Below are positions 23,918 through 35,081 of a DNA stretch of 64,000 bases, piece by piece (positions within the stretch are counted from its first letter, which is position 1; every line of letters starts with the position of its first letter). A program made the translations under genes and the position numbers. Source of the DNA: Marinobacter sp. ATCH36 (lineage in GTDB: Bacteria; Pseudomonadota; Gammaproteobacteria; Pseudomonadales; Oleiphilaceae); the NCBI RefSeq assembly GCF_023555055.1, contig NZ_JAMJPL010000003.1:372001-436000 (forward strand). The letters run 5' to 3'. A model generated the notes under the pieces. That model made no database searches. It saw only the letters and a program-made list of their open reading frames with translations, and had not been told where the DNA came from.

Positions 23918-25192
23918 ATGACCGACAGGAAAGCAACGCTTTCGGTGGGTGACAAGACCATTGAGCTACCGGTTTACTCAGGCACCGTTGGCCCTGACGT
24001 CATTGACGTAAGAAGCCTGGTGCAAGAAGGCGTCTTTACATACGACCCCGGATTTGTATCCACCGCGGCATGCCAATCCCAAATTACTTACATTGATGGC
24101 GCCAATGGCGTTCTCCTGCACCGGGGCTACCCGATTGAGGAACTGGCAGAAAACTCGGACTACCTCGAAGTCTGCTATCTGCTACTCAACGGTGAGCTGC
24201 CAACTGCCGAAGAAAACAAACAGTTCCACGACACCATTAAAAGCCACACGATGCTGCATGACCAGATGCGCAATTTCTACCAGGGCTTCCGTCGGGACGC
24301 GCATCCCATGGCCATCATGTGTGGCGTTGTAGGTGCGCTTTCAGCGTTTTATCACGACCAGATGGACGTCACCAATCTGCACCAGCGGGAAATCACGGCG
24401 CACCGCCTGATCGCCAAGATGCCCACTATTGCTGCCTGGTCATACAAGTACAGCATTGGCCAGCCGTTTATGTACCCGCGCAATGACCTTTCGTACTCCG
24501 AAAACTTTCTGCAGATGATGTTCGGTGTTCCCTGCGAGGAGTACAAGCCAAACCCGATCCTGGCAAAAGCCATGGACAAGATTTTCATTCTGCACGCGGA
24601 TCATGAACAGAACGCTTCCACGTCTACCGTGCGCCTGGCCGGCTCCACCGGAGCCAACCCTTACGCCTGCATTGCTTCCGGCATCGCAGCGCTCTGGGGC
24701 CCGGCTCACGGAGGCGCCAACGAAGCCGTTCTGGATATGCTGGCCGAAATCGGCGACGAATCCAACATCGAGAAGTTCATCGCCAAAGCCAAGGACAAGG
24801 ACGACCCGTTCCGTCTGATGGGCTTTGGCCATCGCGTATACAAGAACTTTGACCCGCGCGCCAAAGTCATGGCGGAAACCGCTCACGAGGTACTGACCGA
24901 GCTGGGGCTGGAAAACGACCCACTGCTGAAGATTGCTCAGCGACTGGAAAAAATTGCACTGGAAGACGAATATTTCGTCCAGCGCAAACTGTACCCGAAC
25001 GTGGATTTCTATTCCGGCCTGATTCTCAAGGCAATCGGTATCCCGACGTCCATGTTCACGGTAATTTTCGCTCTTTCCCGCACCATTGGCTGGTTTTCAC
25101 ACTGGAACGAGATGGTCAGCGGCGACTACCGCATTGGCCGTCCCCGCCAACTGTACACGGGCGAAGAAGCCCGAAAATACCCAAAAAAATAA
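23918..25192 (+). CDS. gltA: Citrate synthase (type II)
   Basis: Condenses oxaloacetate and acetyl-CoA, the entry step of the TCA cycle. The 424 residues match the NADH-sensitive hexameric type II enzyme of Gram-negative bacteria. Catalytic residues are in [15 protein letters not shown] (His), [15 protein letters not shown] (His) and [16 protein letters not shown], with the catalytic Asp near [11 protein letters not shown]. The gene is monocistronic, with its own promoter and a strong terminator at 25216-25239. It is divergent from the sdh-suc block, a frequent arrangement. Confidence 0.98.
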   Translation: MTDRKATLSVGDKTIELPVYSGTVGPDVIDVRSLVQEGVFTYDPGFVSTAACQSQITYIDGANGVLLHRGYPIEELAENSDYLEVCYLLLNGELPTAEENKQFHDTIKSHTMLHDQMRNFYQGFRRDAHPMAIMCGVVGALSAFYHDQMDVTNLHQREITAHRLIAKMPTIAAWSYKYSIGQPFMYPRNDLSYSENFLQMMFGVPCEEYKPNPILAKAMDKIFILHADHEQNASTSTVRLAGSTGANPYACIASGIAALWGPAHGGANEAVLDMLAEIGDESNIEKFIAKAKDKDDPFRLMGFGHRVYKNFDPRAKVMAETAHEVLTELGLENDPLLKIAQRLEKIALEDEYFVQRKLYPNVDFYSGLILKAIGIPTSMFTVIFALSRTIGWFSHWNEMVSGDYRIGRPRQLYTGEEARKYPKK

Positions 25193-25215
25193 GCCACAAC
25201 CGCTTATTAGATCAG

Positions 25216-25239
25216 GGCCGCTGCACAGCGGCCTTTTTT
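25216..25239 (+). terminator. Rho-independent terminator of gltA
   Basis: GGCCGCTG and CAGCGGCC form a GC-rich hairpin immediately followed by six T residues, 24 bases past the gltA stop. Confidence 0.93.
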
Positions 25240-25308
25240 GTATCTGCTCATTCTGTAATGATTGAGTCTGTTTTCCCAAACAAAAACCGAGATCCGGAGA
25301 CAGACTTT

Positions 25309-26181
25309 ATGAGCGTAACCGCAGCATTTATCGGCCTGGGCGTTATGGGTTACCCCATGGCCGGCCATCTGGCAAACGCAGGCGTCGGCGTACGGGTATG
25401 GAACCGTAGCGCCGAAAAATCCACGTCCTGGGCCGACGAATATCCGGGTAAAGCCTGCGACTCAATCGCCAGCACCTTGATGGAAGCCGACTTCGTATTT
25501 ACCTGCGTCGGCGCTGACCGCGATCTTATTGAAGTATACGAGGGTCCCGATGGCATCATCGCCAATGCCAAACCCGGCGCTATTCTGGTCGATCACACAA
25601 CAGCCTCGGCAGGCATCGCCGAACAGCTGGCGCAGCTTGCCAGGGCCCGCAACCTTGAGTTTATTGATGCGCCGGTTTCCGGCGGGCAACAGGGCGCCGA
25701 AAATGGAAAACTCACCGTAATGTGCGGCGGGAACGATGAACCATTTTCGCAAGCGAAGCCGTTGATGGACCACTATTCAAAAGCCCTCAACCTGATGGGC
25801 CCCGTTGGCAGCGGTCAGAAAACAAAAATGGTGAACCAGATTGCCATAGCAGGTCTGGTTCAGGGGCTCTCCGAAGCGCTGCACTTTGCTGAGCAGGCCG
25901 AGCTGGATGTGCGCAAGGTTGTGGATGTAATTTCGAAAGGTGCGGCCCAGTCTTGGCAGATGGAGAACCGCTCCGCCACCATGATTGAAGGGAAGTTCGA
26001 GCATGGGTTTGCGGTCGACTGGATGCGCAAGGATCTGGCGATCTGTCTTGAGGAAGCCCGTAAAAATGGGTCGAAGATTCCCGTTGCTGCCCTGGTGGAC
26101 CAGTTCTATGCCGATGTTCAGGATATGGGCGGGCGCCGCTGGGATACGTCTTCGCTGATTCAACGGCTTCGGAAGAAGTGA
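25309..26181 (+). CDS. NAD(P)-dependent beta-hydroxyacid dehydrogenase (3-hydroxyisobutyrate dehydrogenase family)
   Basis: Two-domain oxidoreductase that oxidises a 3-hydroxyacid or reduces a semialdehyde such as tartronate semialdehyde. The start is the ATG at 25309, with CCGGAGA about 10 bases upstream. The 17 extra in-frame codons from 25258 overlap this leader. The 290-residue product begins with the Rossmann motif AFIGLGVMGYPMAGHLANAG. It has the substrate-binding DAPVSGGQQGAENGKLTVM and the catalytic lysine in GSGQKTKMVNQIAIAG. The all-alpha C-terminal domain is complete. Substrate cannot be assigned: 3-hydroxyisobutyrate, glycerate and succinic-semialdehyde enzymes share this pattern, and the neighbours give no hint. 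Confidence 0.88.
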   Translation: MSVTAAFIGLGVMGYPMAGHLANAGVGVRVWNRSAEKSTSWADEYPGKACDSIASTLMEADFVFTCVGADRDLIEVYEGPDGIIANAKPGAILVDHTTASAGIAEQLAQLARARNLEFIDAPVSGGQQGAENGKLTVMCGGNDEPFSQAKPLMDHYSKALNLMGPVGSGQKTKMVNQIAIAGLVQGLSEALHFAEQAELDVRKVVDVISKGAAQSWQMENRSATMIEGKFEHGFAVDWMRKDLAICLEEARKNGSKIPVAALVDQFYADVQDMGGRRWDTSSLIQRLRKK

Positions 26182-26186
26182 TTTTT

Positions 26187-26325
26187 GGCCACGAAATCCA
26201 AAGAACACGAAAAATACGATAGAGCCTTGTGGTCTTTCCATCGCGGATCTTTGTTCGTGTTCTTTAGAGATGGTTTTCGTGGCAATATCGTCTTTGGCTT
26301 TTTCTTTCAGTGTCCTTCCGTGGCT
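26187..26325. repeat. Imperfect inverted-repeat element between convergent genes
   Basis: The arm at 26187-26210 (GCCACGAAATCCAAAGAACACGAA type) is repeated inverted at 26254-26283, with a four-to-six-base indel. The loop is about 43 bases. A third, more diverged copy of the same CCACGGAAGGACAC-type core, in the inverted orientation, lies at about 26309-26325. The element fills the gap between the dehydrogenase stop (26181) and the topA stop (26331). It may act as a bidirectional terminator, and it resembles the CCACGAA-rich intergenic repeats of many bacterial genomes. Confidence 0.75.
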
Positions 26326-26330
26326 AAAAG

Positions 26331-28973
26331 TTATTTCTTTTTGTCCTGCGGAACCCAGCGCCCGTTCTCGTACCACGCCGACCAGCCTGTCGCCTTGCCG
26401 TCCTTCTCCGACATGACGTACTGCTCTTTGCTCTTACGGCTGTATCGGATGACCGTGGGATTGCCCTCGGGATCCTTTTCGGGCGCATCCATCAGGTAGT
26501 CATATTTTGGGTCAATTTCCTTGCGATGGGGCTTGATCTCCATCACCAACGGCGGCCGTGTCTCCCGGTTCTTGGGAAACTTGCTGGCGGCCAGGAACAG
26601 TCCTGACGCGCCGTCACGAAGCACGTAAGTGTCATCAACTTTCTGGCACTGGAGCTCCGGCATAGGCACGGGATCCATCTTGGGAGGTGCCGGCTCACCA
26701 CTCTTCAGTAATTTACGGGTGTTCTTGCATTCAGTGTTGGTGCAACCGAAATATTTGCCGAAACGACCGGTTTTCAGCTGCATTTCAGAACCACACTTAT
26801 CACACTCAAGCGTTGGCCCTTCATAACCCTTGATCCGGAAGGTGCCCTTTTCTACTTCATAGCCGGAACAATCAGGATTGTTACCGCAAACATGCAGCTT
26901 GCGGGTTTCGTCCACCAGGTAGCTGTCCATGGCGGTTCCGCACTTCGGGCAGCGGCGCTTTTTGCGTAGCAGGCGGCTTTCGCCCTCACCTTCCACATCT
27001 TCATCAGCACTGACCACTTCGTCGCCGGAAACCAGGTTGATGGTGGTCTTGCAGCGCTCCTTCGGTGGCAGCGAATAACCGGAACAACCCAGAAACACGC
27101 CGGTACTGGCCACCCGGATCTGCATCGGGCGGTTGCAGGTCGGGCACGGGATATCTGTTTCCGTCGGGGTGTTGGCCCGCATACCACCGTCTTCGCCGCC
27201 CTCGGCGGTTTCCAGTTGCTGGCGGAAGCGGGCGTAGAAATCGTTCAGCACCTTCTTCCATTCCACTTCGCCACCGGCAATATCGTCGAGCTCATCCTCC
27301 ATCTTGGCGGTGAAGTCAAAATCCATCAGGTTCGGGAAGGATTCGGACAGGCGTTCAGTGACGATCTCACCCATCTTTTCCGCATAAAAACGCCGATTTT
27401 GCAGGCGAACGTAACCGCGGTCCTGGATGGTGGAAATGATCGACGCGTAGGTTGAGGGCCGCCCGATACCCTGCTTCTCCAGCTCCTTGACCAGGCTGGC
27501 TTCGGTGTAACGTGGTGCCGGCTTGGTGAAATGCTGGCTGGGATCAAGCTTTTTCAGATCCAGGGTTTCGTTAACCTGGATATCCGGAAGCGCAATGTCT
27601 TCGTCTTTCTTGGCAGACTGCGGCGCCACTTTGAGGAAACCCTCAAATTTGATAATACGACCGCGGATACGAAGCTCGTAATCACCGTTGGCGACCAGGA
27701 TGGATGTGCTCAGGAACTGGGCATCAGCCATCTGGCAGGCAATGAACTGTCGCCAGATCAGGTCATACAGCTTTTCAGCGTCCTTCTCCAGGCCGCTGAT
27801 ATCCGCCGGCCTACGACCTACATCCGTTGGACGAATCGCTTCGTGGGCCTCCTGGGCGCCTTCCTTGCTGCCGTAAACCCTTGGGGTGTCGGGCAGATAG
27901 TTGTCACCGAACTGTTTTAGTACAAATTCACGACAACTGGTCAGGGCGTCCTGACTCAGATTGGTGGAATCAGTACGCATGTAAGTGATAAAACCCGCCT
28001 CATAAAGGCGTTGGGCCAGCATCATGGTTTTCTTGACGCTGAACCCCATCCGGTTACTGGCCGCCTGCTGCAGTGTCGAAGTAATAAACGGTGCTGACGG
28101 CCGTGACTTGGTGGGCTTGTCTTCGCGCTTGGCAACCTTGAAAGTGCCCGCTTTCAGACGCTCAACGTGCTCGGTGCTCTGCTTCTCATTGACCGGGCGA
28201 TAGGCTTTATCATCATATCGCGTGACCTCGAATCGAAGCGGCTGTTCCGCTTGTTTCGAAAGCAGATCCGCGTGCAGTTGCCAGAACTCTTCGGGAACGA
28301 ACTTGCGGATTTCCCGCTCGCGCTCGACGATCAGTCGGACAGCGACGGACTGGACACGACCAGCCGACAGGCCACGGGCGATCTTGGCCCACAGCAATGG
28401 TGACACCATATAACCCACAACCCGATCCAGGAAGCGTCGGGCCTGCTGCGCATTGACACGGTTGGTGTCCAGGTTTCCGGGGTCTTTGAAGGCCTCCTGG
28501 ATAGCGCGCTTGGTAATCTCATTGAAGACCACACGGCGGTACTTGTCAGACTCGCCACCGATGGTTTGCTGAAGGTGCCAGGCAATCGCCTCCCCCTCAC
28601 GGTCAAGATCCGTTGCCAGATAGATATGATCGGCGGATTTCGCCAGGCGCTTCAGTTCACTGACAACCTTTTCCTTGCCGGGCAGAATCTCGTACCGGGC
28701 ACTCCAGTCGTGCTCCGGGTCTACACCCATCCGTGCGACCAGTTGCTCCCTGGATTTGCGCTTCTTGTGAGCCGCCTTCTCGTCCGGGCTCATCTTGCGG
28801 GTCAGCGCTGCCTGCCTGGCGCGTTCTTTCGGATCCGAAGTCGAGCCGCTGCCACTGACTGGCAGGTCGCGAATATGCCCGACGCTCGACTTCACGATGA
28901 AGTCTGAGCCCAGGTATTTGTTGATGGTCTTCGCTTTCGCTGGCGACTCGACAATAACGAGACTTTTACCCAT
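26331..28973 (-). CDS. topA: DNA topoisomerase I
   Basis: Type IA topoisomerase that relaxes negative supercoils by single-strand passage. The 880-residue protein has the N-terminal Toprim domain ([22 protein letters not shown], with acidic residues in [15 protein letters not shown]). The catalytic tyrosine is in [17 protein letters not shown] near residue 320. Three C-terminal four-cysteine zinc ribbons are visible (CPTCNRPMQ..., CPKCGTAMD..., CDKCGSEMQ...), then a C-terminal extension. Length is close to the E. coli enzyme (865). It stands alone, in convergent orientation to the dehydrogenase upstream of it on the map. Confidence 0.97.
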   Translation of the reverse strand: MGKSLVIVESPAKAKTINKYLGSDFIVKSSVGHIRDLPVSGSGSTSDPKERARQAALTRKMSPDEKAAHKKRKSREQLVARMGVDPEHDWSARYEILPGKEKVVSELKRLAKSADHIYLATDLDREGEAIAWHLQQTIGGESDKYRRVVFNEITKRAIQEAFKDPGNLDTNRVNAQQARRFLDRVVGYMVSPLLWAKIARGLSAGRVQSVAVRLIVEREREIRKFVPEEFWQLHADLLSKQAEQPLRFEVTRYDDKAYRPVNEKQSTEHVERLKAGTFKVAKREDKPTKSRPSAPFITSTLQQAASNRMGFSVKKTMMLAQRLYEAGFITYMRTDSTNLSQDALTSCREFVLKQFGDNYLPDTPRVYGSKEGAQEAHEAIRPTDVGRRPADISGLEKDAEKLYDLIWRQFIACQMADAQFLSTSILVANGDYELRIRGRIIKFEGFLKVAPQSAKKDEDIALPDIQVNETLDLKKLDPSQHFTKPAPRYTEASLVKELEKQGIGRPSTYASIISTIQDRGYVRLQNRRFYAEKMGEIVTERLSESFPNLMDFDFTAKMEDELDDIAGGEVEWKKVLNDFYARFRQQLETAEGGEDGGMRANTPTETDIPCPTCNRPMQIRVASTGVFLGCSGYSLPPKERCKTTINLVSGDEVVSADEDVEGEGESRLLRKKRRCPKCGTAMDSYLVDETRKLHVCGNNPDCSGYEVEKGTFRIKGYEGPTLECDKCGSEMQLKTGRFGKYFGCTNTECKNTRKLLKSGEPAPPKMDPVPMPELQCQKVDDTYVLRDGASGLFLAASKFPKNRETRPPLVMEIKPHRKEIDPKYDYLMDAPEKDPEGNPTVIRYSRKSKEQYVMSEKDGKATGWSAWYENGRWVPQDKKK

Positions 28974-29168
28974 ATCGGAGATCTGTGTCCTTGGCGATAA
29001 TCGGTTGAAAAATCAGCAAACCGTAAACTCGCTGTAAAATCAGTCGGCTAGAAAACGTTCACTAACCGCCACGTTGGTATAGGTGCATTGTTTTACAGGG
29101 TCAAGAAAAGCAAGACAACCCATTCTTCTGTTTAGGGCCGGCTTTTTTGCGCGGCCAGAGACAGGAAA

Positions 29169-29186
29169 GCCCGGCATTCGCCGGGC
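29169..29186 (-). terminator. Likely terminator after fadA
   Basis: A seven-base perfect stem (GCCCGGC with GCCGGGC, four-base loop) lies 36 bases past the fadA stop on the minus strand and is followed by TTTCC. The T-run is short, so strength is uncertain. The remaining 190 bases to topA show nothing else I can support. Confidence 0.55.
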
Positions 29187-29221
29187 CTCCTGAGAGCTTG
29201 TCACCAATCCGGCTTACCGAA

Positions 29222-30424
<1,203 letters not shown>

Positions 30425-30430
30425 TCAGGG

Positions 30431-32578
30431 TTAGCCAAAGAACTTTTCGCCAGTCTTGGCCATTTCACGCAGTTTCTCGGTCGGGTGGTATAAAGGACCA
30501 AGATCTGCAAACTTGTCTGCCAGCTCGACGAATTTGTCGACACCCATATCGTCGATATAGCGCAGGGCACCACCACGGAACGGCGGGAAGCCGATACCGA
30601 AGATCAGACCCATGTCCGCGTCTGCCGGATCCTCAACGATGCCGTCTTCCAGGCAGCGAACGGTTTCCAGGCAAAGCGGGAGCATCATGCGGGCGATGAT
30701 CTCTTCGTCGTCAAACTCTTTCTTGCCCTGAACGACCGGTTCAAGCAGCTTGTAGCTCTCTTCGTCCACAATCTTCTTCTGCTTGCCCTTTTTGTCGGTT
30801 TCGTACTTGTAGAAACCCTTGTCGTTCTTCTGGCCGTAACGCTCGTTCTCGAACATGACTTCCACAGCGGACTTGTAGTCGGCCTTCATGCGCTCGGGGA
30901 AGCCTTCAGCCATTACCTCGTTGGCGTGCTTGGCGGTATCCATGCCAACCACGTCCAGCAGATAGGCGGGGCCCATCGGCCAGCCGAACTTTTCCATAAC
31001 CTTGTCGATTTTCTGGAAGTCTGCACCGTCACGTACCAGTCCGGAGAAACCGCCGAAGTACGGGAACAGCACGCGGTTGACCAGGAAGCCGGGGCAGTCA
31101 TTGACCACAACCGGAGTCTTGCCCATCGCCTTGGCGTAGGCGACGGTAGTTGCGATGGCACGGTCGGACGTCTTCTCACCGCGAATGACCTCAACCAGCG
31201 GCATCATGTGCACCGGGTTGAAGAAGTGCATACCGCAGAAGTTTTCCGGACGCTTCAGATTTGTTGCCAGTTTGTTGATGGAGATTGTTGAAGTGTTGGA
31301 CGTGAGGATGGTGTCTTCACGGACACTGTCTTCAGTCTCGCGCAGAACCGCGTCTTTCACCTTCGGATTTTCAACAACTGCTTCAACAACCAGGTCTACG
31401 TTCTTGAAATCACCATAGTTAAGGGTTGGCGTAATGTTGTTCAGAACGTCCGCCATCTGGTCGGGCTTCATCTTGCCCTTGTCGATACGCTTGGTCAGCA
31501 GCTTCTTGGCTTCTTTCAGGCCGAGAGCAATACCGTCCTGATTGATATCCTTCATGAGGATCGGCGTGCCCTTCAGCGCAGACTGGAAAGCGACACCACC
31601 ACCCATGATGCCCGCACCCAGTACCGCAGCCATCTTGACGTCGTTGGCTTCTTTTTCCCAGGCCTTGGCTTTCTTCTTCAGCTCCTGGTCATTCAGGAAC
31701 AGGCCAACCAGGCACGCTGCAACATTGGTCTTGGCCATCTTGGCAAAGCCCTTGGCCTCGACCTCGATTGCCTTGTCGCGGGTCAGCCCGGCGTGCTTCT
31801 GCATCACCTTGATGGCCTCGACCGGAGCCGGGTAGTTCTTGCCAGCCTGTCCGGCAACGAACGCTTTGGAGATCTCGAACGCCATCATGCTTTCCATGGC
31901 GTTCAGTTTGATCTTGCCTGTCTTCTCTTCGCGACGGGCCTTATAATCGAGCTTGCCGTCGTTGCACTGGTTGATAATGCCAACAGCGGCTTCCATCAGC
32001 TTTTCGCCTTCAAGAACCGCATCCACGGCGCCGATTTTCAGAGCTTTGTCAGCACGGTTCTCAGTGCCACCGCAAATCCACTCAACAGCGTAATCAACAC
32101 CAACCAGACGGGACAGCCGAACAGTACCGCCGAAGCCCGGGAAAATGCCCAGCTTTACTTCCGGAAGACCAACCTTGGCCTTCTCATCCATTACCCGGTA
32201 ATCGGTGGCCAGACACATTTCAAATCCACCGCCCAGAGCGATACCGTTGATGGCGGTGACCGTGGGGAAAGGCAGGTCTTCAATGGCACTGAATGCTTCA
32301 TTGGCCTTGAGATTATTGGCAACCAGGTCCTCTTCCGGCCCGGCAAACAGGTCGGTGAATTCCGTGATGTCGGCGCCAACTATAAAGCTGTCCTTCGAGC
32401 TGGTCACCACCAGGCCCTTGAGGCCTTTCTGGGCTCCCAGCTTGTCAGTCGCGGCGCGGAGCTCTTCAATCGTGAGACGGTTGAACTTGTTCACTGACTC
32501 GCCCTGCAAGTCAAAGTTCAACTGAGCGATCCCGCCTTCGATCTCTTTAACCGTGATGGCTTTACCTTCGTAAATCAT
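30431..32578 (-). CDS. fadB: Fatty-acid oxidation complex alpha subunit (enoyl-CoA hydratase / 3-hydroxyacyl-CoA dehydrogenase)
   Basis: Multifunctional beta-oxidation subunit. The start is the ATG at 32578-32576 with GGAG eight bases upstream; a TTG one codon earlier is less likely. The product is 715 residues, the same length as known Pseudomonas FadB. Residues 1-190 form the hydratase/isomerase domain ([34 protein letters not shown]). From about 310 comes the dehydrogenase with NAD motif [15 protein letters not shown] and catalytic His region [18 protein letters not shown]. The tail is [20 protein letters not shown]. With FadA it forms the alpha2-beta2 complex. Confidence 0.97.
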   Translation of the reverse strand: MIYEGKAITVKEIEGGIAQLNFDLQGESVNKFNRLTIEELRAATDKLGAQKGLKGLVVTSSKDSFIVGADITEFTDLFAGPEEDLVANNLKANEAFSAIEDLPFPTVTAINGIALGGGFEMCLATDYRVMDEKAKVGLPEVKLGIFPGFGGTVRLSRLVGVDYAVEWICGGTENRADKALKIGAVDAVLEGEKLMEAAVGIINQCNDGKLDYKARREEKTGKIKLNAMESMMAFEISKAFVAGQAGKNYPAPVEAIKVMQKHAGLTRDKAIEVEAKGFAKMAKTNVAACLVGLFLNDQELKKKAKAWEKEANDVKMAAVLGAGIMGGGVAFQSALKGTPILMKDINQDGIALGLKEAKKLLTKRIDKGKMKPDQMADVLNNITPTLNYGDFKNVDLVVEAVVENPKVKDAVLRETEDSVREDTILTSNTSTISINKLATNLKRPENFCGMHFFNPVHMMPLVEVIRGEKTSDRAIATTVAYAKAMGKTPVVVNDCPGFLVNRVLFPYFGGFSGLVRDGADFQKIDKVMEKFGWPMGPAYLLDVVGMDTAKHANEVMAEGFPERMKADYKSAVEVMFENERYGQKNDKGFYKYETDKKGKQKKIVDEESYKLLEPVVQGKKEFDDEEIIARMMLPLCLETVRCLEDGIVEDPADADMGLIFGIGFPPFRGGALRYIDDMGVDKFVELADKFADLGPLYHPTEKLREMAKTGEKFFG

Positions 32579-32966
32579 CAACTGATCTCCAGTCTGTGTT
32601 TGGAACTGCTATAACAACCGCATGAGCGCTCGCGAAGCGGCCGCTGATGCAGCGAGATTTCGGTCACTACCCGATCAATCGATTCAAAAATTCATACAGT
32701 CGTTTGAATCGTGGGGTGACACGATGAAAAAAAACGGCTCGTTTGTCAATTTGTTTCTGGAAGAATCAACCCGACCGCCCCCCGAATGAGCAGCCGAACG
32801 GCATCTGGGGGTGACTTGAATTGTTGTTAATCAAGCAGCTGTAGAGGTTTTTGCATTTGCGCCTGTCCTGCCCCGCAAAACTGCTTGATTGGCCGGCCCA
32901 GTTACTTTACCTTCGGCTTACGACTTTAGTCCACAATAATAAAGTAGCCTTACGGAGACCCATCCG
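32579..32966. other. fadBA upstream region with candidate promoter and operator
   Basis: Three hundred and eighty-eight bases without a supported gene, between fadB (leftward) and the secreted-protein gene (rightward). On the minus strand a perfect TTGACA lies at 32749-32744. The bases following it read CAAACGAGCCGTTTT, close to the (G/C)AAAC-N-GTTT(G/C) symmetry known for PsrA, the fatty-acid-responsive regulator of fadBA in Pseudomonas. The -10 is poor (CATCGT at 17 bases). Toward the rightward gene, GGAG stands eight or nine bases before its ATG. Confidence 0.4.
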
Positions 32967-33788
32967 ATGAAAGACGCTCACCTGCGGGTACGTTCACTCG
33001 TAACCGCCCTTGCACTGCTATTGATTGTTTCCTTTACCGCTCGTGCCCAGGAGGCAGGAAACGGCTTCCTTTCCAATCTTCACGACTTCCGCGTCAGTAA
33101 TTACGTGGCGCTGGACGCCTACTATCGCTTCAGTGCCTCCGGCGATACCGAAACACTGAACGAGATCGTAGCCGCCATCAACGAGGCCAACGATTCGATG
33201 AATTCGGTCGCCGACAGCACCGCCGGCGTGCTCTCCGGCAATCAGGTTGAAAGCCTTAACGTGGAATTCGACAAGTTCAAGGATCTGATGCGCAGCAATA
33301 TCAACGACGTGCGTAATACCGGTTACCCTGACCTGCGTCTGGTTTCGGACATGGCGAACCAGGCCCTGCTGATGAGCCAGGTAGCATCAGAGATGTATGC
33401 TGTGGCGCAGGAAAGCTCGGAAACGGCAATCAACAGCCGTATTGAAGCGGCTCGATCCGCCGCAGTCACCATGGCCCAGATGATGGCAAAGTATTCCGCG
33501 CGCACACACTCGTCAGTGGCCCAGACGTTTCAGGGCTCCTCCAACGATATCCCTCTGGACGAACAGGCACGCCTCTTCGACACTTTGCTTGCACAGGTAA
33601 ACGAGGGTGACTCACAGGGCCAGTTGAAAACCACTCTGAATGACCTGACATCGAAGTGGGAATTTATCCGCGGGTCCTACATCAATTACAACGACAACAA
33701 CGTCGCGTTTGTGATAGACCGTTACTCCAAAGGCATTCTCAGGAGCCTGGAAACAACCATCGGGCTGTTGCGGGAAACCGCGGCCTGA
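32967..33788 (+). CDS. Exported helical protein, possibly related to the PilJ/NarX-type sensor domain
   Basis: Function unknown. The 273-residue product has a clear Sec signal peptide (basic MKDAHLRVR, hydrophobic LVTALALLLIVSFTARAQ, likely cleavage after ARA near residue 27). The rest is predicted almost entirely helical, with no membrane segment, cysteine or enzymatic motif. Its pattern (LNEIVAAINEANDSMNSV, NQALLMSQVASEMYAVAQ) recalls the periplasmic four-helix domain of PilJ/NarX-type chemoreceptors and kinases, but no transmembrane or signalling domain follows. It is a single gene between the fadBA promoter region and uspA. Confidence is high that it is coding, low for the family. Confidence 0.75.
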   Translation: MKDAHLRVRSLVTALALLLIVSFTARAQEAGNGFLSNLHDFRVSNYVALDAYYRFSASGDTETLNEIVAAINEANDSMNSVADSTAGVLSGNQVESLNVEFDKFKDLMRSNINDVRNTGYPDLRLVSDMANQALLMSQVASEMYAVAQESSETAINSRIEAARSAAVTMAQMMAKYSARTHSSVAQTFQGSSNDIPLDEQARLFDTLLAQVNEGDSQGQLKTTLNDLTSKWEFIRGSYINYNDNNVAFVIDRYSKGILRSLETTIGLLRETAA

Positions 33789-33798
33789 TATCACCGTG

Positions 33799-33822
33799 GC
33801 CGGGGCAATCCAATGCCCCGGC
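33799..33822 (+). terminator. Hairpin after the exported-protein gene
   Basis: A perfect nine-base stem (GCCGGGGCA with TGCCCCGGC, six-base loop) lies 11 bases past the stop. No T-run follows, so it may be a weak or rho-assisted terminator. Confidence 0.45.
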
Positions 33823-33944
33823 TTCGCCAGACCATCCCGCTTATCGCCCGTTTTTGATACCCGTCAGTATTGGTTTACACTTTTAAGGTACAGTAATCTC
33901 TGGATAAGCCCCGTTTCAGACTTCATCCGCGAAGGAGCGATGCG

Positions 33945-34376
33945 ATGTCAATCTATCAAAAAATCCTGGTGGCCATTGATCTGACAGAAGAAGCCCCGCA
34001 GGTTCTCAACAAAGCCGTGGAGATCAGCAAGGCCCATGGTGCGCAACTCATGCTGGTGCACGTGGTGGAACCGGTGGGCTATGCCTATGGTGGCGACATC
34101 CCCATGGACCTGACGGAACTACAGGACCAGTTGGACAAGGCAGCAAAGGATCAGCTTACCCGATATGGCGAGCAATACGGTGTGTCGAAAGAAAACCAGG
34201 TGGTGACCGTTGGCCGCCCAGAGTCTGAAATCCACCGTCTGTCAAAGGAACAGAACGCTGACCTGGTCATCGTTGGAAGTCATGGGCGCAAAGGCTTTCA
34301 ATTGCTTCTCGGCTCTACTGCCAACGGCGTCCTGCACGGAACCGTCTGCGACGTACTGGCCGTTCGGATTCAGTAG
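33945..34376 (+). CDS. uspA: Universal stress protein, UspA family
   Basis: A 143-residue cytoplasmic alpha/beta protein, the standard length for a single Usp domain. It starts MSIYQKILVAIDLTEEAPQVL and ends with the ATP-binding-type loop IVGSHGRKGFQLLLGSTANGVLHG (G-x2-G-x9-G-S/T pattern). By family knowledge it is induced in stress or stationary phase. A GGAG-type ribosome site (GAAGGAGCG) precedes the ATG. It is a single gene and its client or partner is not evident. Confidence 0.9.
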   Translation: MSIYQKILVAIDLTEEAPQVLNKAVEISKAHGAQLMLVHVVEPVGYAYGGDIPMDLTELQDQLDKAAKDQLTRYGEQYGVSKENQVVTVGRPESEIHRLSKEQNADLVIVGSHGRKGFQLLLGSTANGVLHGTVCDVLAVRIQ

Positions 34377-34409
34377 CGCGACGCGACACTAAATCTGTGG
34401 GGTGGCGCC

Positions 34410-35081
34410 TCAGGCAGCGCCATCTCCCTGCATCTTTGCCTGCAGCTTACGAAGTTGGCTTTCCAGGGAGAAGCTTACACTGGACGCCATGGAAAAGAAG
34501 TTGAGCAGCGCCTTGAGGTTACTGTCGCCCTTGCAGACGGAGTGGATGCGCTGCCACAGTGCCTGATTGACCAGTTGTAACCGCTGATTCCTCTCCACCA
34601 GGCCTTTCAGGTCCCAGTCCGGCTCCTGATGATTGCGTTTCGCCAGGTACTGCTGCAGCAGGTAGTGGGAAACGCTTCGCATGATGAATTCGTCATTACT
34701 GGCGAAAGGCAGATGGTGTACCGCCATCGGTTTCAGCTCGGACAGCACCGGACAACCACTGGTGGCCATTTTAAGCCCCAGCAGAGAACGCAGGGCTTCC
34801 TCAAGCGTTGTTGACTTGGAGTAGGTCCTGCGGTCGTCGGTAACCACGACGTCAACTTTCTGATAGGCGTCTTCTGCCTGAAACTGGTTCACCACCGGCA
34901 GTATTTTGACAGCCGCTGGGCATTGCGGCGATTCCGACACCTTCAGGGGGCAGTTCGAGCACTGGCAATGGTCCAGTTTTGTCCAGGCAGGTAAATTAGC
35001 TTTTGCGACTGCCGGTTGATCCGTCACCTTGAAATCCACGGACCGATTATCTTCAAATCTGAACTGATACGTTACATTCAT
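34410..35081 (-). CDS. Uncharacterised protein with an N-terminal Cys-rich motif, coupled to uup
   Basis: No function known to me. The start is the ATG at 35081-35079, which overlaps the uup stop as ATGA, so the two are translationally coupled. The 223-residue product begins MNVTYQFRFEDNRSVDF. It has a compact cysteine cluster near residues 38-55 (HCQCSNCPLKVSESPQC) that could bind zinc or a cluster. The C-terminal half is helical (QYLAKRNHQEPDWDLKGLVE and following). It resembles a family of uncharacterised gammaproteobacterial proteins (DUF6901-like, from memory, unverified). There is no signal peptide or membrane segment. Confidence 0.75.
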   Translation of the reverse strand: MNVTYQFRFEDNRSVDFKVTDQPAVAKANLPAWTKLDHCQCSNCPLKVSESPQCPAAVKILPVVNQFQAEDAYQKVDVVVTDDRRTYSKSTTLEEALRSLLGLKMATSGCPVLSELKPMAVHHLPFASNDEFIMRSVSHYLLQQYLAKRNHQEPDWDLKGLVERNQRLQLVNQALWQRIHSVCKGDSNLKALLNFFSMASSVSFSLESQLRKLQAKMQGDGAA

